The position numbers were made by a program, and so were the translations under genes. 64,000 nt of DNA from Chinchilla lanigera (Eukaryota > Chordata > Mammalia > Rodentia > Chinchillidae): positions 7,216,565 to 7,280,564 of the forward strand of contig NW_004955480.1 of the NCBI RefSeq assembly GCF_000276665.1, given 5' to 3'. A model generated the notes under the pieces. That model saw nothing but the letters and a program-made list of their open reading frames with translations, ran no database searches and was not told the DNA's origin. Below are positions 33,186 to 44,128 of this stretch, in pieces (positions within the stretch are counted from its first letter, which is position 1; the number at the start of each line of letters is the position of its first letter).

Positions 33186-34597
33186 CATATGATGATAAAG
33201 AAAATATGGTACATTCAAGAGATTCTTAAGGATAATTTTTCATACTTACCAATGCTTAGATATGATTTCTTTCAGTAAAAGAGATGACTTAATTTCTTGA
33301 AAGAAATTTGGTTGTTTTTAATAATTGTTACTTTACTACAACTATAGTGAACGTCTTTGATTATAAGGTTTTTTCATAATTTAAATAACATCCTTATTGG
33401 GTCACAAACTAAGAGAATGTGGATATTTTCTAGGCTCTTTGTGAAAAGTATCGGCACTGAGTTTCCAAGGATGGTGTGGAATAGACCTTCCTTTAGTGTA
33501 AAGGTGATTGGCCATTAGGCCACACCTTACTCTCTATTAAGTTGTTTTACAAAAGAAACATTTGCTGACTTGACAGCCAAACGCTATTGCTTACTGATAC
33601 TCTCCTTTGTATTCTGTGCCTTATTAGTGAGGATACTTTTTTTAAAAATGTTGTTAATCATTAAATTTTCTTGTTTCTGAATTGTCTATTCTTGTCTTTG
33701 CCAATTGATCAGCTACATCTCTTATTTTCAAGGCATTTCACTACCTTTTGAGTCATTATTCCCTCCCTTATCTTTTTATTAAAAAAACAGTTATAGGAAG
33801 AGATTTTCATAAATTGAGGTCCAACTAACTAGCACCTAAACCATTCAAATTTTGAGCCAGTGGCAATTTGAAAAGAAAAAGATATGACACATTCTCTGAA
33901 AGGAGAGAAATTCAAATAGAGTTCAGTCTTCCCTCAGCTCTCTGCATAAACTCATCAAAGCAGAAGTGTTTTATTTGGACATCTGGGAAATGTACTTTGA
34001 CAAACATCCGCTTGATGACTGTCAGTGTCATAAAGAGACTTTGATATCAAAAATCCACAGAAACTGTTGAGATAAATTATATATTTTTATGACAAAGCAC
34101 TCTTTGCTGACTCATTTGCATTGTCCGTGTGGTTTGTCTTCAGCATCTTAATACAAAGGAGGGCTTCATTTTCATGTAAATGACATGATAGAATTAATAA
34201 AGAGCTCTGGGGAGTCTACCAACTGCAAATGTGCCATCTCCCTCTACCTGCTTTAAGCAGTGCTTACACATGGTTGCTTTTCTGTATTTTTAACATATAA
34301 ATGTTTCCCAAATTTACATACCCAGTGTTTTTATAGCTCTAGAAATATTCTCTCAAACTATCACAGAAGGTAACAAAACATCCTTCAAAACTCTGATTTC
34401 CATGCATTTAGACCATAAAAATATATATAGAGAGAATTTTTAGACCCACGTCCCATAAGTTAAAATGCAACTTGTTTTGCTGGAGAGCTTGATCGTTTGC
34501 TTTAGCAGCAGTACACCAAGTCAGCAGAGGACTTGTTTTGCCTTTTCTATATGAGACCTGCAATCTCTGAGCTATTAATTATTTGATTTTCTTTTTA
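33186..34597. other. Unassigned AT-rich sequence, possible conserved noncoding DNA
   Basis: No repeat family or gene is recognised. The segment 34,060-34,215 contains dense short motifs (TGCTGACTCATTTGCAT, with an AP-1-like TGACTCA and an octamer-like ATTTGCAT) and lacks repeat features. It is a candidate conserved noncoding element on composition alone. Confidence 0.4.
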
Positions 34598-34600
34598 AAT

Positions 34601-34704
34601 TTTTGAGGCACAGCCCAGGCTGGCCTTTAATTCACTGTGTAGCCCAAGCTGGCCTTGAACTTGTGATCCTCCTGCACCAGTGTTACAATTACAGGTGTGT
34701 GCAA
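34601..34704 (-). mobile_element. B1 SINE with 29-bp duplication, reverse
   Basis: On the plus strand the segment CCCAGGCTGGCC... at 34,614-34,642 (29 bp) is followed at once by CCCAAGCTGGCC..., the typical tandem duplication of rodent B1. It continues 'GTGATCCTCCTGCACCAGTG' and 'TTACAATTACAGGTGTGTGC'. The 29-bp duplication separates it from primate Alu and supports a rodent source. Confidence 0.88.
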
Positions 34705-34889
34705 AGTTCTAGTTTCTTGGAATTACTAAGTTTCATTAGCTATCTTAATGGCTTTGTATGTTACTCATGAGGTATCTGGTCTGTTAACTAACAGTTGCTT
34801 GGCAAACCAGGTACATCATCAATACAAGCATTGTCAGGAGTAGACCAAAGCCTTAGAGAGGGTGCAGTGTGGAGAAAATACTTAAGAGC

Positions 34890-35065
34890 TGATATCACAT
34901 AGACCTGGACTTAAGAACCCAGCCTTGCTACTCACCAAGCTCATTTCTTTCCAGGCAAACTATTTGACTTCTGGAATCCAGTCTCCTCATAATACTTACT
35001 CAAAAAGAAAACTGAGTGTTAAGTGAGATAGTACAGTCCTTATGCTATTATTGGTTCCAGATTAT
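34890..35065 (+). mobile_element. MIR SINE, diverged
   Basis: 'AGACCTGGACTTAAGAACC', 'CCAGGCAAACTATTTGACTT', 'CCAGTCTCCTCATAATACTT' and 'GTTAAGTGAGATAGTACAG' follow plus-strand MIR order. Confidence 0.68.
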
Positions 35066-35293
35066 TCCTTTAGTTGTTGCTGTTAGCACATGTTGTTGGA
35101 AGAAAAAAGAGTGTAAGTGGGACAATAGGTATTCAATAAAAATAATAGGAGGTCATTGGTTTGGACTAAGCACTTACACCAGGATAAAATAGACCAGACT
35201 TTCAAAATCAAAATGGAGCCCCCTATGCTGAAGATCCATGACATGAAGTGGAAACTAATCTGTTTATCCGACCAAGAGAAATTGAAGGAAAAG

Positions 35294-35355
35294 CCAAAAC
35301 AGACTAGTTTTTTTTCCAAAACAGACTAGTTTTTTTTCCAAAACAGACTAGTTTT
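35294..35355. repeat. 22-bp minisatellite, 2.8 copies
   Basis: The unit is CCAAAACAGACTAG followed by eight T. It occurs at 35,294-35,315, 35,316-35,337 and, partially, 35,338-35,355. The copies are identical to the base, so the duplication is recent. Confidence 0.95.
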
Positions 35356-35984
35356 AATCAGCTTAGTTATCAGATTTTCTCTACCTTCAAGCCTCGCAAA
35401 AAATAACCTAAAGTAATCTGATGTTAGTCAATAATTTTTCTATTGTTCTGTCCACAACTCTGTGAGGAAAGGAATGACCACTCTGCTGTGCGTTCTCTTA
35501 GTTCTGCCTTTTCAAGTTCTTTCTCTGACTGTAAAACCAGCCTCTTCAGTCTACTGAAATACTTATTGTATTTTATGGAATGAAGTCTTGGCCAGTTCTC
35601 AAAAATAAAGCCAATTAAGATCTTTAAAGGGCTGTAATTTTGTCCTTTGATATGGGTAGCATTGTCTTTTATGCATTGCCTTCATTTCAGTGAATAGCAG
35701 CAACTATAACCAAGTGGCCTGTATGATAAGGAACAATAGCTCGCATAAGAAACACCTCTCATGTGCCAGGCCTGGTGCCTACTGAAGGAAGTTTAGAGAG
35801 AATCAAGAGCCTCCTCATTACTGTGCAGTCCCTTTGAGAGAGAACGCAGTTACTGAGAGGGCCAAAGCCTCCAGGGATGCTCAGAGGAAATGGGAGGCTG
35901 TACGTGACAGAGAAGAGGGACCTTGGCGATACCCAGGTTTTGTGGTTGTGGTTACGGTAGCCACTTTCTCTCTCTCTTTTTTTT
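35356..35984. other. Unassigned sequence
   Basis: No gene or repeat family is recognised. A short CT tract near 35,967-35,980 leads into the composite SINE. Confidence 0.5.
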
Positions 35985-35988
35985 TTCT

Positions 35989-36178
35989 TTCCAGTACTGG
36001 GGACTGAACCCAGGCCCTTCACATTCAGCTATATCTCTATCACCCCAGTACTTTTAAATTTTTTTTTATTTTGAAATAGCTTCTCCTTAAATTGCCTGTG
36101 CGGGACTCTAACTGGCTATCCTTCTTCCTCAACCTTCCATAGTGCTGGAATTATAGATAAGCACCACTAGGCCTGGCT
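35989..36178 (-). mobile_element. Composite B1+ID SINE, reverse
   Basis: On the plus strand an ID half in reverse comes first (CCAGTACTGGGGACTGAACC, 'TCAGCTATATCTCTATCACC'), then from about 36,066 a B1 half in reverse ('TAAATTGCCTGTGCGGGACT', 'CATAGTGCTGGAATTATAGA', 'AAGCACCACTAGGCCTGGCT'). This is the same fused layout as 26,356-26,520 but in the other orientation, so the fusion is a real family and not a chance neighbour. Confidence 0.8.
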
Positions 36179-36929
36179 ACCATAGTTGCCTTCTAAAAAG
36201 GAGGCTCACTGTGCAAACCGGGATGGGGGGGTCTACTTACCCCCTGGCATTCCACTTCTTTTCTGCAAAACTCTAGGACTTTAGGGCCCATAGAACAAGG
36301 ACCGTTGACCTTGTATATCTTCTCACCCTATTTCTCATGTGAAATCAAGACCCCCCACGTCTCTAACCTGGGGCTGGGCCAAAACTCTGCACTCTCTGTG
36401 TCTAAGTTGTTGGCTCTTAAAGGGCGGGAGTGTAAGTTCCCCCAGTGGACGGTCGATTCTGCGGCATCTGCTTATGGATGTTTACTCTTGACCTACCATT
36501 AGCAGAAACACAACACGATGTCATTTTCCCTCTTGTACCTTTTAACCACAGACCACATTCCATTTGCTTTGAGCGTTTAGTACAATATCAAGCCTGAAAT
36601 CAGACAAATGCAGTCGGAAGGAAACATTACATGCTATAGGTCAGGGGAGAGCGTTGTTCTGAAAAATGCGCTAATGTTGTGAAGAAATCCAGCATAAGAG
36701 CCACAAAGTAGCTTTTTGAACAACAGCTTAAGAAATTATTGACAAAGATGAAAACACCCCAAAAACTAAAAACCAAGGTGAGAAAAGGCACAAGGAATGT
36801 CTTTTTTGAATGCAAAGTCAATCAATTTGATCTCTTAAAAATTAAACCCTTCTGTGCCCTGAGGACATAGCCCAATCACACCATCAAAAATCAGAATTAG
36901 AAGCAGGGAGGAGGCTTCACTGAAAAAAT
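36179..36929. other. Unassigned sequence
   Basis: No repeat family or gene is recognised. It lies directly before the duplicated element that follows. Confidence 0.5.
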
Positions 36930-37180
36930 AACTGACAAGTTCTTCATATTTTTACCCTGTAAAGGCCATGAGGGAGCCACAAGAGTGCCTGTGAAATAAA
37001 GTTGAAGAGTTTCTTTTCCAGATGTGGAGCTGCAGAAAGTAAATAAAGCATCAGTGAAAAGATGCCCTTTTAGTGAAAGGATGTCATTGCCAAGGAATTT
37101 GAAATGCGGCACCAAGGGAAACTGGTGCACGCGAGGTACTTAGTGTTTTCTTCTGTGCCTATTGCTTTGCTGATAGGGAA
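36930..37180. repeat. Unnamed repeated element, copy A
   Basis: The core 36,957-37,035 aligns without gaps to 42,181-42,259, with 13 differences in 79 positions by hand count (about 84% identity). Key shared blocks are AAAGGCC, GTGAAATAAAGTT and CTTTTCCAGATGTG. Weaker similarity extends to about 37,180. It matches no SINE, LINE, LTR or DNA element I know. It could be a local duplication, an exapted ancient repeat or a pair of related regulatory elements. Confidence 0.78.
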
Positions 37181-37349
37181 AGCAAACTCTTTGTAAATAA
37201 AAGTTTACAAAATAGTGCAACACCGTTTTTGTGTCATTTGATAGTGCTTTTAATAGTGTGTCCAACAAAAGTACCCCATGTTTTAAAGCACTTGGCATTT
37301 ACATTTGAATGGACTGACATATGCTTATAGGAAATTTTAACATAGAACA

Positions 37350-37480
37350 ATCTGTTGCATTCGTTCATTCATTCACTCTTTTTCACTGATTTCTTGACTT
37401 CTTAGACTCTGCTAGTCTCTGCAGACTGAAGAAGACAGATATGGACCCTGCCCTTCAGAAGTATATGCAGGGAAAATGCC
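37350..37480 (-). mobile_element. L2 LINE 3' end, reverse
   Basis: 'GCATTCGTTCATTCATTCAC', 'GAAGAAGACAGATATGGACC' and 'CTGCCCTTCAGAAGTATATG' follow the antisense L2 terminal order. Confidence 0.65.
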
Positions 37481-37697
37481 ATCTTTGGCAATAATCTCCA
37501 ATGTGGAAAATGCTGAATTACCAAAGACATTTATCACCACATTATTTTTAACACTAAAATTGGTACGCAGCCCCATTGCTTAGACAGTAAGGAAATGTTT
37601 GCTTATAAAATTGTAAAATACCTACCGAATGTAGGCATTGAACAAGGAGCTCCCGAGAAAAGTGTTTATGCTATATTAAGTTACCATGATGAAGCAC

Positions 37698-38042
37698 TGT
37701 CTTGGTTACTTTTGTTGCTGGGACAAAACACTTGACACCCAAAGTTACGGAAGGAAAGGTTTATTTTGCTTACAGTTTGTGGAGGTTTCAGTCCATACTT
37801 GGCAGATTACAAGGCAGAGTGGCACATGGCAGAGAACTACAGCTGATGGTGGCAGAACACAGCCAAAGCAACAAGCACAAAAGCCAGGAATGGCCTCAAG
37901 CACCCTTTTCCTCTCCCTTACATATGCAAACTATACACCCCAGGGCGGGTGTAGCTCTCACACCTATAATCAATCAAACTCTAAAAGCCTGCCCCATGGC
38001 TGCATGAGGCTTTGGGGGGACACCCAGACACAAACCATAACA
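37698..38042 (-). mobile_element. MaLR-type (MT-like) solo LTR, complete
   Basis: It runs TGTCTTGGTTAC to CCATAACA on the plus strand, collinear with the LTR at 351-701 and roughly 85-90% identical by eye. TTTATT at 37,760-37,765 is the AATAAA signal on the element's strand. The flanks AGCAC (37,693-37,697) and AGTAC (38,043-38,047) are a 5-bp TSD with one change. No internal viral region is present. Open frames through it are artefacts. Confidence 0.85.
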
Positions 38043-38047
38043 AGTAC

Positions 38048-40344
38048 AGATATGTATATATTGAATGATTGTAGTTATGCTAATGATGAGATGAGAAAAG
38101 GGAAATGTATTGCAAAACAAATTAAAATAGATAAATAATGGTTGTGTGGTGGAATTATGGCCTTTTTTTAAACTTTGCAATATTTCCTTTTTATCTCAGG
38201 ATAATAAGAACAGTTTCCCTGATTTTTCAGAAACTTACTCTGGGTTAGGCTTTATGAGCTTGACCCCCGCGTACTCACTTAAGGCTTAGTTTCCCTCTGT
38301 GACACATAAAGGAGCACTGGTCATTGTATAGCTTGGATTCAAGCTGGGAACTCCAGGTCTAGAATCTGACCTCTTAACTTTTATGCCATATTGGTCCTTT
38401 ACAGGCTTTGTTGGTCATTGGTCTGACTTTAAAATTATGAATGCAAGCAGCAGTCTCCAGAATTCAGTGTTTCACACCTTGGAGGTGAAATGGAGATTTT
38501 AGTGATATCCACTGTCAAACTGCTGTTTGGAAAGAATCACATGTAAGAATGTTTGCAAATTTTACATTTCCATTCAAAGGCCAATCACATATACTCAACA
38601 TATCTTTGAGTGCTTTCTTAAATGTGTATTTTCAATTATTTGATGCATATTTTTGAACTGTGTAAATGTAAATTAGCTAGCTTACATATATTTGAAATAA
38701 GTGTTTAGTACATGCATTTTTCTTTTTTTAGTTGATGGAAAATTGCACTGAGTAAGGCTTACTTTGCTAATTAGTTTCCTGGACTGGCTTTTCTGCTCCT
38801 TCTATCTTTCCCTCTTTAACATTCTTAGTCCCACCTATTGTATGATTTTTTTTTTTTTTGCCTTTTTTGTTTTTATTGAACAAATGCTTGAAGGTCAGAA
38901 ACCGCTATAATTTTCACTTTGGAGTTATTTATCAGGCAAAGGTTTAAATTTCCAACCAGAAATTGGTATTCTGAGATTAGGTTGCTTTTTAAGCTTTCTA
39001 TCTGTTGACTATAAGTAAAAAGCTATATATGGAGTAGAATTACAAAGGTGACTCTTAAAAGCACACAGAAGGATTATAACCTTAAAATATGCTCACCAAA
39101 GCCATGAAAAATAGATGAGTTCCCTAAGAGGTACCTAGCAATACACCTTTATAGACTTCTAGAGTGAATATATGAATTCCACATGGGTCTTGATGGCCCT
39201 TTGAAGAAAGTGGTGAAGGCTTTGTGTTCTAAGACTTTATAATGCTTTAGGTAGCGTCATATGCAGTTGACATTTAATGCGAAAGTGGACTGCATACGAT
39301 GTCATGTGGTTTTCATTTGTAGGGCCCACACGAAAATGGGAGGTTGGACTCTGACCTCTCGGCTTCCTCCCCAGCTCTCAAGTTTTTGTGTAGTTGGCTG
39401 AGTCCAAGTAAAGCTTACTCTTCAGCACGACTGACTTTTGTGGAGGACTTTAGACTTTAGACCTGAAAAACCAGTTTTCGCATACTCTCTCTAGTCTTAA
39501 AGAAGGGTAAAGGGGAAGAAAAGTCCCCATTCAGTCTAGATTAGAAAACATAATACACAACACATCTGGTATTTTTCTCTGTGTTAGTTGCTTTCAAGAT
39601 GGGAAGTAATGTTCTCATTCAAAGGTAACTATGTGAGAATTAGAATCTTATTCACATGTGACATCTTCTAAAGGATTATCAAACACCTGTTAAGTAGGTG
39701 CTCATGATGTATAATGCCATTCAAAAAGTTCTTTCACCAGGTGGGAGGATTTGAATAAACCATGCCATCGTCTAATTTAAATATTTACCTTATCTGCTTT
39801 AGATATGGAAGGGAAAATGCTGATTGTTCTGTAATATTGTGAATCCACTCACATTTTCTACGTGTCAGAATAAACCTTAGTTTACTGCTTGTGTTAGCTA
39901 TGCTTTCCCCGGAAATTCAGGACTTGCAGAAATGTCAAGTCTAGCTATGGTCATGCTTGCCCGGAATTTTAAAAAATGTAATAACTGAATCTTTTTCTAC
40001 AGGGGATATGAAAAAAATGGTGTTCTATAATTTTCCTCTGGGACTTGGGGAGATAAGGCCAGGCATATGTGGTGTACCCAATCAAAACACAATTTCACAG
40101 GTTCTGAGTTTGCATGAGATGCGGTCTATCTCCTGGAACCCAGGTTTGTGTGAGCTTGCAGAGATGGGAAGCCAGCCGCACCCAAGCAATACCCTCCAGT
40201 GCTCTTCACTGAGGCTGCATTGCTGGTGGTGATCCCTTCCTTGAATGGCCTCAGGAGCTATGATCCAAGAACAGGAGTCACCTCTGATACCCTGGGCAGA
40301 GGAAATATCTCAGCCTATGCTAATGCAAGATGAGCAATTATCAC
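38048..40344. other. Long unassigned AT-rich sequence
   Basis: No repeat family or gene is recognised over 2.3 kb, apart from a T-rich run near 38,847-38,875. The frame at 39,957-40,232 has no known motif. The lack of recognisable repeats makes this a reasonable place to look for conserved noncoding DNA. Confidence 0.45.
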
Positions 40345-40500
40345 TTTAGGAGCTATTATTTTGTTTTTAACACTGTGTTATGCATGCTGTGAATTTAGTA
40401 GTTTTTATGAGTTGGGTATCTTTGGGACTGAGAGTTACTAATAAGTTGTCCAAGTTCATAGGGGGCTGAGAGGATTTGAACTTGAGTCTATTGAACCTGA
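40345..40500 (-). mobile_element. MIR SINE, reverse
   Basis: 'ATGAGTTGGGTATCTTTGG', 'ACTAATAAGTTGTCCAAG' and 'GAGAGGATTTGAACTTGAG' follow the antisense MIR order. Confidence 0.65.
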
Positions 40501-41120
40501 GAATCCAGGTCCTCTCACTGCTCTCCTCTCCAGATTTCACAATCCCAGATGGCCTCCATGCTGTAGATGAATTACTAACCATGTGGTTGACATGGCCTTC
40601 CATCTTTTAGCTCTTCTTCCACCAGTGCTGACCTGTTAGTTTTCCCATGTCCCATGTAGCGTTCTCAATAAAATATTTAGTGACAGAGAAAGACAAGATG
40701 GAAACTACTCCTATTATGTTTGCATGTGTTTGCAATCAGGTTCACTCATAAAAGATTATGATATATGTGTATATATATTTATATAGTTTAATCCACATAT
40801 ATATTTATATCACACATTCTCACTCCATTGTCATTTCCATCTCAACTATTCCCAACGTAGCTGCCAACACAGGTTTATCACCCCTTCTCAGCGCTGACCA
40901 CTGGGCCCAGTGTCTGACTTTGCATTATTGGCTGATGGATGTGAGGTGACTTACTCAACTTTTCAAATCCTTAGCTACTTGTCTTGGAAGCCGCTAAACA
41001 GTTTTTCCCTGGTATGACTTTTGGGAAGATAAAAGGCGTAATGTAAAAGAAAGTGCTTCAACCCAAAGACTTAATGATGAACACGTGCCTCACTTTGGGA
41101 GGGCCCAAGAAATGCACCAG
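40501..41120. other. Unassigned sequence with a TATA-rich tract
   Basis: No gene is recognised. An ATATAT-rich tract lies at 40,757-40,808 and includes two copies of TATATATTTATAT. Confidence 0.5.
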
Positions 41121-41164
41121 AGTGTGTGTGTGTGCGTGTGTATGTGCACACACACTTGTGTGTC
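41121..41164. repeat. (GT)n to (CA)n switch microsatellite
   Basis: A GT tract changes to CA at about 41,147 (TATGTGCACACACAC), so the two halves are complementary and can fold on themselves. Confidence 0.88.
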
Positions 41165-42152
41165 TCAGTCACAAACCTGTTTATAAAAAGCCAGAATCTG
41201 ATTCAGATAGAGGAGTTTCCTTCCCTACAAATCAAGGGTAATAATTTCCTCAAAGCCTAAGTCAGAAAACAGATAAGTAGCTCACAAGCTCACTGCGTAG
41301 TGCCTAGCACATAGGTAACTAAATAGTCCTGTCTTTTTCAGTTTAAGATTTCTTAGAGAGGACACAGATTGGACTAGTTTCAGATTACTCTTCCTCCACT
41401 GAAGTAGCTGCTCACGTCCACCCTCAACCAATCGTGACAAATTCCTTAACTCAGACAAATCGCTTCACTTAAGTTGTGACCCATTAGTTAACATGGGGAA
41501 ATGACATTCACCTTCTCAGCCCGTTTCCTCATGCGGAGTGAAGATGGTTCCCACCAAGCTGGAACCATGGTTTGTTTAAATACCAGCATGTCCACTGAGT
41601 GCCTGGAAGAGGGCAGCGTGAAGAACGCTCCTTTCTTCGCTCCTCTGCCCCCGTCAGCGGTACAGCACATTTGCAGTCACACTGGAGAAGCTGATCTTGC
41701 TGTTTTCTGAGAGAATTTCTCACTAACGCAGACCAGCATTCCATCTTACGTGGATCCTAGGGAAGGAGGCTGCAAAACAAAGGCGAAATGAGCCTTCTGA
41801 TGTGGAATCGTGGACAGGACTACACTTGTGCATTTACAGCAAGTTCTTCTGAGATTCACAGGGCTGTGTTTTTACTTTTTGTTCTCCCCTCGGTGTATAG
41901 AAGGCTGAATCATTTATTAGTGTTAATAGAAAACAGATTAATGTCCTGTGGCTCAGTCTGGAGCTGCCTGCTTTGCTGGGCACGAAATGATGGAGCCAAG
42001 TTTGTGACCTCAGTGTGTGCTGGGAACTCTGAGCGAGTGCAGCCCCGGGTGTCCTCCTGGGGGTGACAGGGCACTCTGGGTGTCGTTAAATATGTGGCAA
42101 GAAGTGCACTAACAGCCCCATAGTACTTCCTGCACCCTGCCTCAAAACCTTG
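41165..42152. other. Unassigned sequence
   Basis: No repeat family is recognised. Overlapping frames on both strands at 41,488-41,744 and 41,788-42,170 have no known motif. Confidence 0.5.
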
Positions 42153-42392
42153 GGCAAGTTTCACAAACATGTATCTGCACCTTTAAAGGCCAGAAGGGAG
42201 CCGCAAGTGTGCTTGTGAAATAAAGTTTAAAAGTCCCTTTTCCAGATGTGCAGCCACAGGAATGTCGATAAGGCTCTGATAAAGGCGCGCTCGTGGTCAC
42301 ACGCCCAGGGATTTGAGGTAGGGAGTGAGGAGGAGTGACAGGCAGATTACACTGAGTCTCTGCATCTGTTGCTTGCTGATCTCCACTTGTAA
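42153..42392. repeat. Unnamed repeated element, copy B
   Basis: The core 42,181-42,259 matches copy A (36,957-37,035) at about 84% without gaps. The outer parts (to about 42,392) match more weakly, including a shared '-TTGCTTTGCTGAT / -TTGCTTGCTGAT' block near the right end. Both copies have the same orientation and lie about 5.2 kb apart. No TSD or A tail is visible, which argues against recent retroposition. Confidence 0.78.
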
Positions 42393-43249
42393 TTGCTCCT
42401 AGTTAGGGAGAAGGTCAGGCTCTCCTAGCATAGGAGCTGGAATGTGCCTCTCCATGGAAAGTTTAGCTTGCATAATTCTATGTCTGAAAAATTCTGAGCT
42501 GTGAGCAAATGCGTTGCTTAAGAAGCAGCCTAAACATCTCAACTGTGCATAGAATAGCGTCTTGATTTTTTTTTTAAAGTGAATGAAGTTGAGCTTCTGT
42601 AACTGCAGAAAGCCTTATTTTAAACCTTCTCTGTGTTCAAACTCTGTAAGAAGGAATTCTGGGCCCGCCCTTCAGAGACCTCACACTCTCACGCACAGAA
42701 TGCTTGACAGAATTCACTGAATGCGCACCAAGTGCTTTCCTTCTGTGTATGAGCTGTCGTGCTTCGGGTGGGGAGTTGAAATGTAAATGATATATTTTTG
42801 CCTCACAGACCAGCCCAAAGTTTAGCAGCTTGCACTATTATTATTTGTTCCCAATACTGTGTATGAACAACCTTCCCTTTGCTGAGTTCAGTAGTCCTGC
42901 AGGCCTTGGGTGGGCTCAGTGCTGTGACTGCAGTCATCTGGAAGCTTATCTGGGACTGAGCGGTTGAAGGTGGCCTCAGGCACATGTCCAATTCTTGGTA
43001 TTTATTGGATGTCGGTGGGGCCACCTCAGCGGGCTGACCCAGCTTTTTTCACATGGTGGGAGCATTCCAAGAAAGCTATCCCAGTGTGCATGTGATTTTC
43101 AAGGCTCTACTTTCATCCTGTTTTCTACTATTCCACAGACCAAAGCAATCATGTAGCCAAGCCCAAAGTCACATGGGAGGAAACTATTGGAGGCCATCAC
43201 TGTGATAGTCAACGGCAAGCATTGACCTGAATAACAGTTGCCACTTCTT
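42393..43249. other. Unassigned sequence
   Basis: No gene or clear repeat family is recognised. Confidence 0.5.
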
Positions 43250-43410
43250 TTCTTTAGCACCTACTATGGGCTTGGTATGGGGCTTATTGCTTCACACATA
43301 TTATTTTACTCACTTGACACAATAGTTTACTGAAGTAGATGAAATTGTTCCACCCGTTCTGAAGATAGTAAATTGCCTGTGGTCACATTGATAGTAAACG
43401 GCCGGGATTT
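43250..43410 (-). mobile_element. MIR SINE, reverse
   Basis: 'AGCACCTACTATGGGCTTGG', 'CATATTATTTTACTCACTTG' and 'GGTCACATTGATAGTAAACG' follow the antisense MIR order. Confidence 0.75.
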
Positions 43411-43459
43411 CAACACGACCTGAGTCATTCCATGAGTTGGTGTCCCTCTCTGCCTCATG

Positions 43460-43777
43460 TGATGGGTAATCTTAATGGTGCACTTGATTGGCGTGAGAGG
43501 CACCTAGGACATTAGTAAAACACATTTCTGAGTACTTCTGGGCAGGTCATGGGATGTGACCATGTCTGGTCCTGGGCCCCTTCCTCTGTGTTGCTCTTCT
43601 CTCTGCCTCCAGTTTCCATAGCTTGAGAACTTTCCTCCACCATACCTCTCTACTGAGAAATCTTGGCCTTGGAGCCAGCCAGCCATAGACTGAAACCTCT
43701 GAACTCACCAGCCAAAATGAACCTTTCTTCTTGTGTTTGTCAGATCTTTTTGTTTCAGCAAGGGAAAGTTAATTCAC
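43460..43777 (+). mobile_element. ERVL/MaLR-like LTR, plus orientation
   Basis: 'TGATGGGTAATCTTAATGGT', 'GCACCTAGGACATTAGTAAA', 'AGACTGAAACCTCTGAACTC' and 'CCAAAATGAACCTTTC' follow the sense order of an MLT2/MaLR-like LTR and match the reverse of parts of 31,271-31,764. It is the only recognised LTR in the window in plus orientation. Confidence 0.68.
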
Positions 43778-43984
43778 CCTGCCACCACGGTCACACAGGT
43801 CTGGACTAGAAACAATTTGGGAAACAAAAGACGAGATGCGTAATCATGTGGGTCAGGAAACGTAGAGGCTCAGCGTGTGGGAAAGCCTGATGCTTGATGA
43901 GGAATGTCTGGCGAGTTCCAGAGATTTTAATTGGGGCTCACTACAAAACAGAAAGTATCTGAGCTTGGATAGAAAAAGTGCCGA

Positions 43985-44090
43985 GTTCAAAATCTGGCAA
44001 TGCTACTTCTAGTGTGTGATTACGTAAATTTTATGAGCCTCGGTAATGTCATCTTTAACATGGGGATCCTATTTTACAAATTAAGTAAGT
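43985..44090 (+). mobile_element. MIR SINE fragment
   Basis: 'GAGTTCAAAATCTGGCAATG' and 'GAGCCTCGGTAATGTCATC' follow MIR order. Diverged. Confidence 0.6.
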
Positions 44091-44128
44091 CTAGAGTTCT
44101 AGACAGTAACTCTGAATTCTAGACACAT

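Noticed and set aside
35294..35355. CRISPR-like direct repeats
   Set aside because: The 22-bp units are directly adjacent with no spacers, and the context is a mammalian genome.
37686..38138. 150-codon open frame, among the longest in the window
   Set aside because: It lies almost wholly inside an antisense MaLR solo LTR and is matched by a similar frame in the LTR at 351-701, so the repeat explains it.
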